From Deltaproteobacteria bacterium (GTDB taxonomy: Bacteria > Bdellovibrionota > JACOXK01 > 2-02-FULL-40-11): DNA of 48,541 bases. The notes under the pieces were generated by a model, which worked only from the letters and a program-made list of their open reading frames with translations, made no database searches and was not told where the DNA came from. The stretch lies in NCBI GenBank assembly GCA_016198185.1, contig JACQJD010000084.1, positions 1 through 48,541 of the forward strand, read 5' to 3'. Shown one piece after another: positions 24,538-33,969 of the stretch. Each line of letters starts with the position of its first letter. Within the stretch, counting starts at the first letter, position 1. The position numbers were made by a program, and so were the translations under genes.

Positions 24538-26253
24538 ATGAAAAAACTAACATATTTATTTTCGTTTTTAATGCTTATGGGATCCATAAGCGTTGATGCA
24601 GGTACCTTTAAGTGGAGCGCGGATGCAACACAAACAGGAACCTACAAATCGTATTATGATTTAAATAAAGACAATAATAACGACATTGCAACGCGGGGAA
24701 CGACAACTAATTATGCTCAAGGTGTTGATTCTGGAGATCGCGTTCTGTTCTTTTCAACCTTGCTCGGAATGAACGGGGAATGGACATTGGTGAAAGACAC
24801 AAGCGTGCTTTTTAGACTCGCAACCCAATTTGATTGGTTGGGATCACAAGCAGGCGGTGTCGAAATGACTTCTTATGCTGGTAGCAATCAGGATAGAAGG
24901 CATAACGTTGTTAATGATTTACCTTTCTATTTGAATAAATTGTATGTGAAATTTGATGATTTTGGTGGGTTTCCTATCAACTTTAAATTTGGAAGGCAAA
25001 ACATTTGGTTAGGAAAAGGATTTGTTTTAGGAAATCGACTCTTTGGTGCGGGCCCTACCATTTATGCTTCTGGGTATGCGCCGTCGGGTTCTAATAATAC
25101 AACTGCCAAAAATGGGCAAATAAACTTAGCAACAGCGGGTAATTTACCATTAAGCAATCTGGCATCGAATGGTTCGTATCATGCTCCTGAAACATCTGAT
25201 TGGACTGGATTTGACGCATTTACTGGAAATGTCCATTTGATGAACAGCAAGCTTAACTTTGATTTTGGATATGCTCTGGTATCAGGTGCTTTATCAGAAA
25301 TGACCGGTGGTCATAGAAGTAATGGTGCTACGACAAGAGAGTTAGGCACAGATGATGATGAACATTTGTTTTTCTTTAATGCAGGCTATAAAGAAATGAA
25401 CAAATGGAATGCTGAAAGCTATCTTTTGTTTAACTATGACAAAGAACCTGTGACAGATGTTAATGATAACCCTGCTACTTCCGAAAAGGGCACTGATAAA
25501 ATATTTACTTATGGGGTTCGTGCAGACGCGGACTGGGGAAAAGGAATGGCCAATCTCTCAAATGTAAACACATTTGCAGAGCTTGCCTATCAGCTTGGAG
25601 ATCTGGGCGCGTTTTCTCCAGGAGCAGCCGTTGGGCGACAAAGATCCGCTTTTGCATTTAATCTTGGATCTGAGTTCAAGCTCGATACGACTTATTCTCC
25701 TTGGTTTTCGTTAGAAGGCGTCTTCTTCTCTGGGATGCAACCTTCAAAAATTGAAACCAATGATAATGGCGGTACCCCCGCTGCAGGGAACATATTTGTT
25801 GGTGCTGATGAAAAATGGCAAGTGTGGGATCCACAATTTAGAGGTAGATTCTTTACAAAAATTATGGATTTCATCGACAGTGTGTATCTTACAGATACCT
25901 TGGCGCCGGATGGAGGTGCCAATACGACGGCAGGTAGAATTGATGCTGGATTTACAAACCGTTGGATTGCAGTTGCAAAGGCTGGTTTACAACCGATGAG
26001 CAAAACCAATTTTGGATTGGCTTTTGCCTATTCACAAGCACACCAACCGCCCTCTGTGGGAGCTGAAAAAGACCTGGGTTTTGAAGTGGACTGGGATTTA
26101 AGCTACAAAATGTCTACAGCAACAACTTGGTGGTTCGATGGCGGAATCTTTTTGCCAGGCGGCTATTATGAAATGCCAGCAGATGCAGTCGGATCAACTG
26201 GAAAAGAAAGTGCATGGCTTCTTCGAACTGGATTTAAACTGGATTTAGGTTAA
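24538..26253 (+). CDS. Outer-membrane porin-like beta-barrel protein
   Basis: 571 residues with a signal peptide (cleavage near VDA). The mature part is an acidic, Asn/Asp/Gly-rich chain with alternating strands, typical of large porins; NFKFGRQNIWLGKGFVLGNR is a transmembrane hairpin of the kind seen in alginate-export/porin-like families. The C-terminal strands include WWFDGGIFLPGGYYE and end LLRTGFKLDLG. A similar closing motif occurs in the protein at 34535-35935, so the two are probably distant paralogues. RBS AGGAGG is 6 nt upstream of the ATG, and a strong terminator follows. Solute specificity unknown. Confidence 0.7.
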   Translation: MKKLTYLFSFLMLMGSISVDAGTFKWSADATQTGTYKSYYDLNKDNNNDIATRGTTTNYAQGVDSGDRVLFFSTLLGMNGEWTLVKDTSVLFRLATQFDWLGSQAGGVEMTSYAGSNQDRRHNVVNDLPFYLNKLYVKFDDFGGFPINFKFGRQNIWLGKGFVLGNRLFGAGPTIYASGYAPSGSNNTTAKNGQINLATAGNLPLSNLASNGSYHAPETSDWTGFDAFTGNVHLMNSKLNFDFGYALVSGALSEMTGGHRSNGATTRELGTDDDEHLFFFNAGYKEMNKWNAESYLLFNYDKEPVTDVNDNPATSEKGTDKIFTYGVRADADWGKGMANLSNVNTFAELAYQLGDLGAFSPGAAVGRQRSAFAFNLGSEFKLDTTYSPWFSLEGVFFSGMQPSKIETNDNGGTPAAGNIFVGADEKWQVWDPQFRGRFFTKIMDFIDSVYLTDTLAPDGGANTTAGRIDAGFTNRWIAVAKAGLQPMSKTNFGLAFAYSQAHQPPSVGAEKDLGFEVDWDLSYKMSTATTWWFDGGIFLPGGYYEMPADAVGSTGKESAWLLRTGFKLDLG

Positions 26254-26279
26254 GCCTATTACTTAAAATAGCTAATTTG

Positions 26280-26311
26280 AAAGGGAGGATATTTGGTATC
26301 CTCCCTTTTTT
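26280..26311 (+). terminator. Rho-independent terminator after the porin gene
   Basis: Perfect 12-bp stem AAAGGGAGGATA / TATCCTCCCTTT (26280-26291, 26297-26308), 5-nt loop, followed by a T tract. It lies 27 bp after the porin stop codon. Confidence 0.95.
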
Positions 26312-26352
26312 ATTGATTAAGGTTTTAATTTTTTTCTATACTGATTTTAACC

Positions 26353-26835
26353 ATGAAACGAAAATATATTATTTTAATTTGCTTGGCAGGGCTCGTTATT
26401 GTTGTTGATCAAATGACGAAATTGTATATTTCGCATCAATTTGAATTGCATCAAACGCTACAAGTTATTCCTAATTTTTTAAATTTAACCTATGTTCGAA
26501 ATACGGGAGCTGCTTTTGGGCTTTTGGCCAAAGCACCAGATAGTTTTCGAATTCCTTTTTTTATTATTGTTCCACTCATTGCGCTTACCATTATTGTCCT
26601 TATTTTTAAAAAAACAAAAGAAACGGAACTATTAATGGTGACAGCGCTATCCTTGGTATTGGGAGGCGCGATTGGTAATTTTATCGATCGGCTTCGATTT
26701 GATTATGTGATTGATTTTGTGGATGTTCACTGGTTCCATCGTTACCATTGGCCAGCGTTCAATGTCGCAGATTCTTCTATTGTCATTGGGGTGCTGCTTC
26801 TTATTTATTATACGCTTCGTTACGACCGACATTAA
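26353..26835 (+). CDS. lspA: Lipoprotein signal peptidase (signal peptidase II)
   Basis: 160 residues, four membrane segments. It cleaves prolipoprotein signal peptides in the inner membrane. Conserved boxes: VVDQMTKLYI near the N terminus, YVRNTGAAFG, GGAIGNFIDRL (first catalytic Asp) and FNVADSSI (second catalytic Asp). It has no strong ribosome binding site. The window contains likely substrates (lipoproteins at 31139 and 45823). Its stop codon abuts a palindromic repeat. Confidence 0.96.
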   Translation: MKRKYIILICLAGLVIVVDQMTKLYISHQFELHQTLQVIPNFLNLTYVRNTGAAFGLLAKAPDSFRIPFFIIVPLIALTIIVLIFKKTKETELLMVTALSLVLGGAIGNFIDRLRFDYVIDFVDVHWFHRYHWPAFNVADSSIVIGVLLLIYYTLRYDRH

Positions 26836-26926
26836 CAGGCTGTCCTAAAATGCCGTCATCCTGACCCTGAGCGAAGCGAAGGGGAAGGATCTCACCGTCG
26901 AAGACAAGACTTTTTGAACAGCCTGT
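26835..26926. repeat. Dispersed repeat unit with terminal inverted repeats
   Basis: Ends ACAGGCTGT (26835-26843) and ACAGCCTGT (26918-26926) are perfect inverted repeats. Inside is GTCATCCTGACCCTGAGCGA...GGATCTCACC. Positions 26838-26901 recur at 48433-48496 with about three mismatches. It overlaps the last base of the lspA stop codon. Confidence 0.85.
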
Positions 26927-26965
26927 GTGTCAACAGGGACATCGTGGACAGAATTGCCAGGGTGT

Positions 26966-29900
26966 TTATTTTCTATAAACAGAAATTGCAATTTCTAAGG
27001 AGTGTTCGTCTACTTGGGTTTGTTCTTTAAACGAGCCTTGGGGGACGGTTTTTTTTTCTATTTTTTTAGCCAATACTTGAGTTGCAATATTTTCTTGATG
27101 GTATTCAATTGCTTTGGTCAACGAATCATCTGTTTTGTATTGAACTTCAATGCGATCATTGAGGTTTAGGTTGGCGTTTTTTCTTAATTTTTGAATCCGA
27201 TTAATGACTTCACGACTTTGTCCCTCTAAAATTTGATCTTCTTCAATGGCGTTATCCAAGGCAACGGTCATGAAAGGATTGGATAGAGAGAACGGATGGT
27301 CCTGTGTTTGAATCCGTAAAATTTCAATATCGTCTCGTGAAAAAGTTTCATCCGAAATTTTTAAATCCCCGCCAACTTCTAATTTTAAAATATCATCTGG
27401 TGATAGATTTGTAATTTTTTGAAGATAATTTTTGAGATTTTTTCCAAGTCTTGGACCCAATCGTTTATGGTTCGGTTTGGCTTGAAGCGTTACATAGTGA
27501 TGTTCTTCATGATCGTATGAAATTTTTCGAACATTGAGTTCTTGTTTTAAATAATTCTCAAGGGGTTCAAAACTTTTTAATAAGGATCGATCTCTGTGGA
27601 TTAATTTCAATTCTTTCAACGGAATTTTAATTTTGGCCCCGATTTTTTCTCTTAAATTTCTACCCATGACGAGCACATGTTGAAGACGGTAAACGGTGTC
27701 TTCCAAGGATCGATCAATCCATTGCGAGTTGGGTGTTGGAAAGCGTTCCAGATGAACACTGTCCATTTTAGAGGGTACAGAGGCCGCTAACTGTACGTAA
27801 ATTCGTTCTGATAAAAAAGGGGTAAAAGGGGCCATGATTTTCGTGAATTCAAATAAAACCTGGTGAAGGGTTTCAAAGGCAGCCCATTTGTCTGCATTCC
27901 CTTCCTCATTCCAGAAGCGATCACGGTTTAATCGAATGTACGTATTGGTAAGGTCTTCAATAAAGTCAATTAAGGCTGGAACGACCGTATACAATCGATA
28001 TTCATTCATTTCGCATTGTGTATGAGCGATTAAAGATTGCAATCGCGACAAAATCCATCGATCCAAAACATTAGAAGAGCTTTTTGTAAATCCCTTTGGG
28101 AAAAAGGCTTCAATTTGTGCATAGCTCATATAAAAAGAATAGCTGTTCCACCATTTTAGCAAAACGCGTCGCACAATATCTTCAATGCCTTTTTCAGAAA
28201 ATCGAAGTTCTTCTGCGCGCAGCAAGGCAGAATTAATCATATAAAGCCTGAACGCATCGGCTCCATAGGTTTCTAAGATTTTCTGTGGATCTGGATAATT
28301 TTTGAGGCGCTTACTCATTTTTTTGCCATCTTCTGCTAAGATCAATCCATTGACGATGACATTTTTAAAAGGCGATTGATTAAATAAGACGGTCCCTAAA
28401 ATGGTGAGGGTATAAAACCATCCTCGTGTTTGGTCCAATCCTTCGCCAATAAAATCAGCTGGAAAGTTTTTTTCAAATGCCGTTTTATTTTCAAAAGGAT
28501 AATGGGCCTGGGCATAGGGCATCGCCCCACTTTCAAACCAACAATCTAAAACCTCTGGAATGCGTCGGTATCGTCCCTTTTCCCCTTTGAGTTGAAAGGT
28601 AATATCGTCGATAAACTCGCGATGTAAATCGGTTATTTTTTTCCCTGAGAGCAATGCCAGTTCTTGGATAGAGCCCACACAATACACTTTTTCAGTTTCT
28701 GAATTTTTCCAAAGTGGGATGGTGCATCCCCAATAGCGATTCCGAGAGATGGCCCAATCTCTGGCCTCTTCCAACCATTTTCCAAATCGCCCTTCCTTTA
28801 AATGAGTCGGAACCCAATTTGTTTTTTGATTTGCCGCAATGAGGCGATCTTTAATACTTTCGACTTTGACAAACCAACTTGAAATGGCACGATAGATGAG
28901 TGGGGTTTCAGATCGAGGACAAAAAGGGTAACTGTGAACAATGGTTTCGTGTTTTAAAATCTTACCCTCTTCTTTTAGTCTAGCAATGATGGCTTTGTCA
29001 GCGTTTTTGACAAGAAGTCCCTGATAATCGGATACTTCTTTTGTAAATTTTCCATTGGCATCCACAGGACAAATGACTGGAATTTTTGCTTTTTGACAGA
29101 CGTAGAAGTCATCTTCACCAAATCCAGGAGCCATATGGACAATACCCGTTCCCTCTTCCATTCTGACAAATTCGGCCTCTAGAATTTGAAAGGCCTGGTT
29201 TGTGTCTTTAAAATAGGGAAAAAGAGGTTCATAACGAGTTCCCATCAATGATTTTCCAGGAAAAGCGGTTAATAGTTTGTAAGAATTTTTATCTGGAAAA
29301 TGAAGCTCCAGTCGTTTTTGGGCCAAGATATAATGTTTTTTTGTTTTAAGATCTTCAATTTCTGCATAGGGTTCTTTGGGATGGACGGCCAAAGCAAGGT
29401 TGCTGGGAAGTGTCCAAGGGGTTGTTGTCCATGCAAGCAGATAAGTTTCGGGGGCATGGACTTTTTTAAATAAAACAATGAGTGATGGATCTTGGACGTC
29501 TTTATAATTCAATCCTGCTTCAAAGTTCGAAAGAGGGGTTGCCAGAGTTGTAGAATAGGGCATGACTTTGTACCCTTCATAAATTAAACCCTTATCCCAC
29601 AATTGTTTAAATACCCACCAAACACTTTCCATGAAAGAGGCATCCATCGTTTTATAATTTCGTTTGAAGTCCACCCATCGACCAATACGGTGTACGGTTT
29701 TTTCCCATTCCGCCGTGTATTTTAAGACAATGTTTCGGCAAGCATGGTTATAGTTTCCAATACCAAAATTTTCGATGGCTCTGCGATCTTCTAGTCCAAG
29801 ACTTTTATCAATTTCATATTCAATGGGTAGGCCGTGGCAGTCCCATCCAAAGCGACGTTCCACGCGATAGGATTTCATTGTCCAATAACGTGGAATGATA

Positions 29901-30121
29901 TCTTTGATAACGCTGGCCAAAAGATTGCCAGCATGTGGTAGGCCTGTGGCAAAGGGGGGACCATCATAAAAAACAAATTGCCGATTCGGATCTCTTTCTG
30001 CGACGGAACGTTCAAAAATGTTGGCTTCATCCCAAAATTTTAAAATTTCGTGTTCTGCTTTGGCAAAATCAATTTGCGGTGAAAACGAACTGATCATAAG
30101 ATGTTCAAAAATAGCACTCAC
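26966..30121 (-). CDS. ileS: Isoleucyl-tRNA synthetase, eukaryote-like type
   Basis: 1051 residues, class Ia. The HIGH-type motif is in ATGLPHAGNLLAS (H63-A-G-N66), followed by RFGWDCHGLPIEYE; the editing domain includes the TTTPWTLPSN segment; the second signature is KKMSKRLKN. Length, the GLPH.G context and the lack of the C-terminal Cys zinc motif of E. coli-type IleRS point to the IleRS2 (eukaryote-like) class, often mupirocin-tolerant. The fourth position of the HIGH motif is Asn rather than His. GTG start with a GAGGTGA ribosome binding site directly upstream; an ATG eight codons in is an alternative. Confidence 0.95.
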   Translation of the reverse strand: MSAIFEHLMISSFSPQIDFAKAEHEILKFWDEANIFERSVAERDPNRQFVFYDGPPFATGLPHAGNLLASVIKDIIPRYWTMKSYRVERRFGWDCHGLPIEYEIDKSLGLEDRRAIENFGIGNYNHACRNIVLKYTAEWEKTVHRIGRWVDFKRNYKTMDASFMESVWWVFKQLWDKGLIYEGYKVMPYSTTLATPLSNFEAGLNYKDVQDPSLIVLFKKVHAPETYLLAWTTTPWTLPSNLALAVHPKEPYAEIEDLKTKKHYILAQKRLELHFPDKNSYKLLTAFPGKSLMGTRYEPLFPYFKDTNQAFQILEAEFVRMEEGTGIVHMAPGFGEDDFYVCQKAKIPVICPVDANGKFTKEVSDYQGLLVKNADKAIIARLKEEGKILKHETIVHSYPFCPRSETPLIYRAISSWFVKVESIKDRLIAANQKTNWVPTHLKEGRFGKWLEEARDWAISRNRYWGCTIPLWKNSETEKVYCVGSIQELALLSGKKITDLHREFIDDITFQLKGEKGRYRRIPEVLDCWFESGAMPYAQAHYPFENKTAFEKNFPADFIGEGLDQTRGWFYTLTILGTVLFNQSPFKNVIVNGLILAEDGKKMSKRLKNYPDPQKILETYGADAFRLYMINSALLRAEELRFSEKGIEDIVRRVLLKWWNSYSFYMSYAQIEAFFPKGFTKSSSNVLDRWILSRLQSLIAHTQCEMNEYRLYTVVPALIDFIEDLTNTYIRLNRDRFWNEEGNADKWAAFETLHQVLFEFTKIMAPFTPFLSERIYVQLAASVPSKMDSVHLERFPTPNSQWIDRSLEDTVYRLQHVLVMGRNLREKIGAKIKIPLKELKLIHRDRSLLKSFEPLENYLKQELNVRKISYDHEEHHYVTLQAKPNHKRLGPRLGKNLKNYLQKITNLSPDDILKLEVGGDLKISDETFSRDDIEILRIQTQDHPFSLSNPFMTVALDNAIEEDQILEGQSREVINRIQKLRKNANLNLNDRIEVQYKTDDSLTKAIEYHQENIATQVLAKKIEKKTVPQGSFKEQTQVDEHSLEIAISVYRK

Positions 30122-30350
30122 CTCAGGATAAAGTCAACGAACGCCACCAAACGAGTAATTCTATATAGCCTGCCGGGGTCATATCGATGCATACCAGGAA
30201 ATTAAATGTGACATCCCGATTCTATTTCAGAGTAAACGAGACACTCGTCATCCCGAGGAGCAAAGCGACGAGGGATCTCATCGAGTCAGCCCTGATTCAG
30301 GATGACTTACAGAGCGTCTATTGCAACACCGCGGCAGGCATTATTGAAGA
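30122..30350. other. 229-bp gene-free stretch with repeat remnants
   Basis: No credible gene. Contains the palindromic pair 30247-30306. A plus-strand frame across it reads through the repeat and has no coding look. Confidence 0.6.
30247..30306. repeat. Palindromic repeat pair, GTCATCCCGAGG type
   Basis: GTCATCCCGAGGAGCAAAG...CGAGGGATCTC (30247-30279) followed by GTCAGCCCTGATTCAGGATGAC (30285-30306). The second piece is inverted relative to the first, giving the same inverted-pair layout as 14301-14383. Confidence 0.65.
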
Positions 30351-30578
30351 TCAACCAGTGGCGACTTTTTTTTTGTTTTTTCCAAAAAAAGACTCGATGA
30401 CTTCAAATGAATCCTGATCAAAAAACTGCTCACCACATGAAAAGCATTTTTCACGAGGGACATCGGGAACAACAACTTTCTTTCCTAACTTTTCATAGAC
30501 ACGATCTTCAACAATTTCTCGTATTTCTGAGCTCCCACACATAGGACATTGGGTTAATTTAATAGGTTTTTTGAACAT
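30351..30578 (-). CDS. YgiT-type zinc-finger protein (antitoxin-like)
   Basis: 75 residues with two CxxC pairs: CPMCGS near residue 11 and CFSCGE near 46, the pattern of the MqsA/YgiT N-terminal zinc domain. It lacks the C-terminal helix-turn-helix of full MqsA. It lies 2 nt downstream of a DUF4258 gene; such pairs are annotated as toxin-antitoxin-like modules, with the toxin gene first. Confidence 0.75.
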   Translation of the reverse strand: MFKKPIKLTQCPMCGSSEIREIVEDRVYEKLGKKVVVPDVPREKCFSCGEQFFDQDSFEVIESFFGKNKKKVATG

Positions 30579-30580
30579 AT

Positions 30581-30898
30581 TTACAATATACCCTCTCTTT
30601 TAGCAGAAATCAAAATATAGAGAATATCTTTTCCATTAAATTGTTTAATGGTTCCTTTTGTATAAATCGGGACATTGTCGTATGTAACGCCTTGAATGAC
30701 ATAAACTTTTTCACCTTTATGTGTCTTTCCAGGACTGGTGGATTTCATAATTTTATCAATACCAAAAGCATTTACAATTGCCTCTAAGACATCCGTTCGC
30801 GTGATTCCGGTAACATACATTTCAGTTTCAGCTTTATCTGTAAATTTATAATCCCCATTCAAGATCAAGCGCTTAATTTTATAGAGAGCTTTTTCCAT
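30581..30898 (-). CDS. DUF4258-type protein (toxin-like partner)
   Basis: 105 residues. The N terminus KIKRLILNGDYKFTDKAETEM and TRTDVLEAIVNA resemble DUF4258 proteins ('i...l..g...s.Ha..rm..r.I...dv..ai'), though the usual His before the Met-rich turn is replaced here (KAETEMY). The C-terminal strand DILYILISA is typical. Co-transcribed with the zinc-finger gene 2 nt downstream. Probable toxin of the pair; activity unproven. Confidence 0.65.
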   Translation of the reverse strand: MEKALYKIKRLILNGDYKFTDKAETEMYVTGITRTDVLEAIVNAFGIDKIMKSTSPGKTHKGEKVYVIQGVTYDNVPIYTKGTIKQFNGKDILYILISAKREGIL

Positions 30899-31138
30899 TA
30901 TGATGTCTCAACACTTCGATGCCAGTTGGAATTTATTAATCTCATTTGTATAGGATCTTCCCATTCTGCATTTAAGTATAATTATTTTTCAGCAAGAAAT
31001 CGATGAGATTTCTCGGCGTGCGGCCTCGAAATGACTTGCTGTCTCTACTACCTTGACTTAAACACCGGGATGCCTCGCTAACACTCGGCATGACATGCTG
31101 GAATTCATCCAAATAAGCGGGAATCTATCAGGCCAGTC
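30899..31138. other. 240-bp gene-free stretch with two palindromes
   Basis: Contains GAGATTTCTCGGCGTG...TCGAAATGAC (31005-31035) and GGGATGCCTCGCTAACACTC...CATGAC (31067-31094). They vary the same GTCAT(nn)CGAG theme as the other repeats. The first ~100 bp would hold the promoter of the DUF4258 pair; no clear boxes seen. Confidence 0.5.
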
Positions 31139-31585
31139 TTAATGTTTAACCAAGGCTTCAGCTTTGAGTGCATCTTCTTGGGCTTGATGGCCATAGCCCA
31201 ACTTTAACCAATTTTGACTCGAAAGTTCATAACACGCCGAAAGCCAAAAAGGCATTTCTCTAAATAAAAGTTTTGCTCTTTCTAAAATACCATTCGAACG
31301 CTTGGGTTCATTTTTTTCATGATACAAAAGACCCAAGAAATAATAAGAAAAAGCATTGTCAGGATCAATTTCTAAAGATTGGTTGAGCAATGCCAAAGCC
31401 TTGGAATACTTTTTATCTTTAATATTTTCTCTGGCGCGTTCCGTTAACTTTAAAGACGCTACGGTTTCTGGCAAGGGGTCTGTCTTATAAAAAAGGACCA
31501 AAGGATCGTCACGGGTAAGTTTTTTTTGAAAAAGACTGCAAGAGAGCGCAAAAAAGACAGATAGGCATAAAATGCAAATTTTCAT
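31139..31585 (-). CDS. TPR-repeat lipoprotein
   Basis: 148 residues. The N terminus MKICILCLSVFFALSCSLF has a lipobox-like ALSC, so it is probably a lipid-anchored envelope protein processed by LspA. Two TPR-like helical pairs are seen: KDKKYSKALALLNQSLEIDP and SYYFLGLLYHEKNEPKRSN. It starts 3 nt after the PBP1 gene ends, so it may be a co-expressed partner of the synthase, as lipoprotein activators are for PBP1A/B. The link is inference. Confidence 0.7.
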   Translation of the reverse strand: MKICILCLSVFFALSCSLFQKKLTRDDPLVLFYKTDPLPETVASLKLTERARENIKDKKYSKALALLNQSLEIDPDNAFSYYFLGLLYHEKNEPKRSNGILERAKLLFREMPFWLSACYELSSQNWLKLGYGHQAQEDALKAEALVKH

Positions 31586-31588
31586 TTT

Positions 31589-33913
31589 TTAGTCCGCATC
31601 CTTTCTGAATTCAGGAGCAATTTTTTTCTGCAGAACCGGAGCGCTATGCCGTTCACAAAATGTTTTTGGCTCGGTTCCTTTTAAAAACACTTCTGTGAGG
31701 CGTTCTGGACAACGGCGTGTTGCCAATTGCGCTGTCCGAGGATCGATTTCTACGGAGATGATTTTTTCTGGAACTTGAAAAGAGGCTTGTTTTTTTCCAC
31801 GTGTTGTTTGCAGCATAAACCGTGTCCAGAGTGGGAGAGCAGCTTGTGCCCCCGTTAGCCCTAATCTTTTTTCTTGGTCAAACCCTACCCACGAAACAGC
31901 GACCAATTGAGACGTATAGCCTGCAAACCAAGCATCTACATAATCATTGGTGGTGCCGGTTTTTCCAGCGGCAACGGCATTGAACCCAAACATGCGCACC
32001 CCAATACCGGAACCTCTTTCCAATACACCCTGGAGCGCTTGGGTGATTAAGTAGGTGGATTGTTCAGAGACGACTTTTTTGGCCTCTGGCGCACGTTCCG
32101 TTAAAATGGCTCCATCGGGACTTACCACATGCTTAATGGCGTAAGGGGGAACATAAAATCCACCATTGGCTAACGTACTGTAGGCGCCGGCCATCTCAAG
32201 CGGACTTACTTCTGCGCTCCCCAAAGCCAGTGAGGGAACTTGTGGAAGATAACTTGTGATCCCCATTTTTTTTGCTTGGGCAGCAATGTGTGGAATGCCA
32301 ACGTCGAGAGCTACTTTGGCTGTGGGAATGTTGATCGATAGTTCCAAGGCAGTTCGAAGGGAAACTTCTTCATAATATTTTTCTTCATAATTTTGAGGTT
32401 CCCACTGGTGGTGATCATATTCATAGACAAAGGGTTCATCTTTTAACAGGGTTGAAAGAGTATATTTTTGGGGAAGTCTTTCGAAAGCCGTTAAAAAAAC
32501 GAGTGGTTTAAATAAAGACCCAACTTGTCGTTTGGCTTGGGTGACGCGATTAAACTGGCTCTGTTCATAGTTTTTTCCACCCACCAGAGCTTTGATCCAG
32601 CCTGTTTGAGGTTGCACAGCAATCAACGCACCTTGAAGCGAAGCAGCGTTCTGAGGAACCGTTAATTCTTGAACATGAATTTTTTCTAGGGCTGCCAAGG
32701 TGATCTCCATGGCTTGATTGGCGTAGAGTTGAAGATCTATATCTAATGATGTAAAAATTCTTAACCCCTGCGTTAAAATGACATTTTCAGGATATCGTTC
32801 TAAAAGTTCTTGGCGTACGTGATCCACAAAATAAGGGGCACTGTTTTTGACCGATGGGACTTTTGAAGGATGTAAGGCTTCTGCAAGCGCCTCTTGATAT
32901 TCTGCCGGAAGAATCAACTGGTGCTCTTTCATTTTTTGAAGCACTATATTTCTGCGTTGAATTGTCTTTTTTGGGTTTTTAAAAGGTGAATGAAGGCCTG
33001 GATTTTGAATCATTCCCCCTAAAATGGCACATTCTGAAAGGGTCAATCGATCCAATGATTTTGAGAAGTAAAATTGGGCAGCCTTTTTCATGCCATGAAT
33101 CGAAGTCGATCCACGCTGTCCCATATAGACCTCGTTGATATAGGCTTCTAAAATGACATCTTTGCTGTATTTGCTTTCAACGATTAATGCCATGAGTGCT
33201 TCATTGATTTTTCGAGAGTAACTTCTTTTTTGCGTGAGAAAAAAATTTTTAACCAGCTGTTGGGTTAAGGTAGACCCGCCTTGAACAATTTTCCCAGATT
33301 TTAGATTGGTGAGAAATGCACGAAGAATTCCTTTGGGATCAATACCGGAGTGCTCTAGAAAACGAGCATCTTCAATCACCACAATGGCATTGAGAAGATG
33401 GGCTGGTAAAGCTTCAAGTTTTGCGATCTCTCGGTCAGAGCGAATTCCTCTAAAAAATTCCGAGATGAGTTCCGGTTCTAGTTCAACCATATCCAATGCT
33501 TGAGACCCTTTGAGGGCGACCTTTTCAAGAGAGACGAGCATTCCTTGTTTGACTGTCCATCGAACGGGAAAGCCTTTAAAAGAACGAGTGGGGTAATCAA
33601 AATCTTTGAGATACAAAATCCAAATTTCTTGAGAAGGTGAATTGGAAGAATCAATAAAATATTCCCCAGGTCTCATCGAAGGGCTGGTGACAAACCGATA
33701 CCCCAAGCGGTCCAATTTGGATTTAAGATTTAAAGACTGAATTTGAACGCCTGGAAAAAGGTGTGTGCTTTCAGAAAACACTTTTGAAGGGATATCCCAG
33801 CGAAGCTCAGAAAATCTTTGCTGAACAACAGAAGTCAAATGGAAGAGATAAATAACTGCACCCATCAGGAGGATGATCGCTAACATTCCGAGTAGGATAA
33901 AAAATCGTTTCAC
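31589..33913 (-). CDS. mrcB: Bifunctional penicillin-binding protein 1B-like (transglycosylase/transpeptidase)
   Basis: 774 residues: one N-terminal membrane anchor, a UB2H-like segment (~60-130), a GT51 transglycosylase domain with EDARFLEHSGID and GGSTLTQQLVKN, and a transpeptidase domain with RQVGSLFKPL (SxxK), the ELSINIP region (SxN) and GKTGTTNDY (KTGT). It polymerises and cross-links peptidoglycan. GTG start with GGAAGG upstream. The UB2H-like domain favours PBP1B over PBP1A. Confidence 0.93.
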   Translation of the reverse strand: MKRFFILLGMLAIILLMGAVIYLFHLTSVVQQRFSELRWDIPSKVFSESTHLFPGVQIQSLNLKSKLDRLGYRFVTSPSMRPGEYFIDSSNSPSQEIWILYLKDFDYPTRSFKGFPVRWTVKQGMLVSLEKVALKGSQALDMVELEPELISEFFRGIRSDREIAKLEALPAHLLNAIVVIEDARFLEHSGIDPKGILRAFLTNLKSGKIVQGGSTLTQQLVKNFFLTQKRSYSRKINEALMALIVESKYSKDVILEAYINEVYMGQRGSTSIHGMKKAAQFYFSKSLDRLTLSECAILGGMIQNPGLHSPFKNPKKTIQRRNIVLQKMKEHQLILPAEYQEALAEALHPSKVPSVKNSAPYFVDHVRQELLERYPENVILTQGLRIFTSLDIDLQLYANQAMEITLAALEKIHVQELTVPQNAASLQGALIAVQPQTGWIKALVGGKNYEQSQFNRVTQAKRQVGSLFKPLVFLTAFERLPQKYTLSTLLKDEPFVYEYDHHQWEPQNYEEKYYEEVSLRTALELSINIPTAKVALDVGIPHIAAQAKKMGITSYLPQVPSLALGSAEVSPLEMAGAYSTLANGGFYVPPYAIKHVVSPDGAILTERAPEAKKVVSEQSTYLITQALQGVLERGSGIGVRMFGFNAVAAGKTGTTNDYVDAWFAGYTSQLVAVSWVGFDQEKRLGLTGAQAALPLWTRFMLQTTRGKKQASFQVPEKIISVEIDPRTAQLATRRCPERLTEVFLKGTEPKTFCERHSAPVLQKKIAPEFRKDAD

Positions 33914-33969
33914 CTTGACCTTCCATCGTTAAATTGGTAATTAAATCAAAAACTTATTCTAGATGAACT

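Noticed and set aside
30187-30417. 76-codon plus-strand ORF
   Set aside because: It runs through the palindromic repeat and antisense to the zinc-finger gene, with no coding character.
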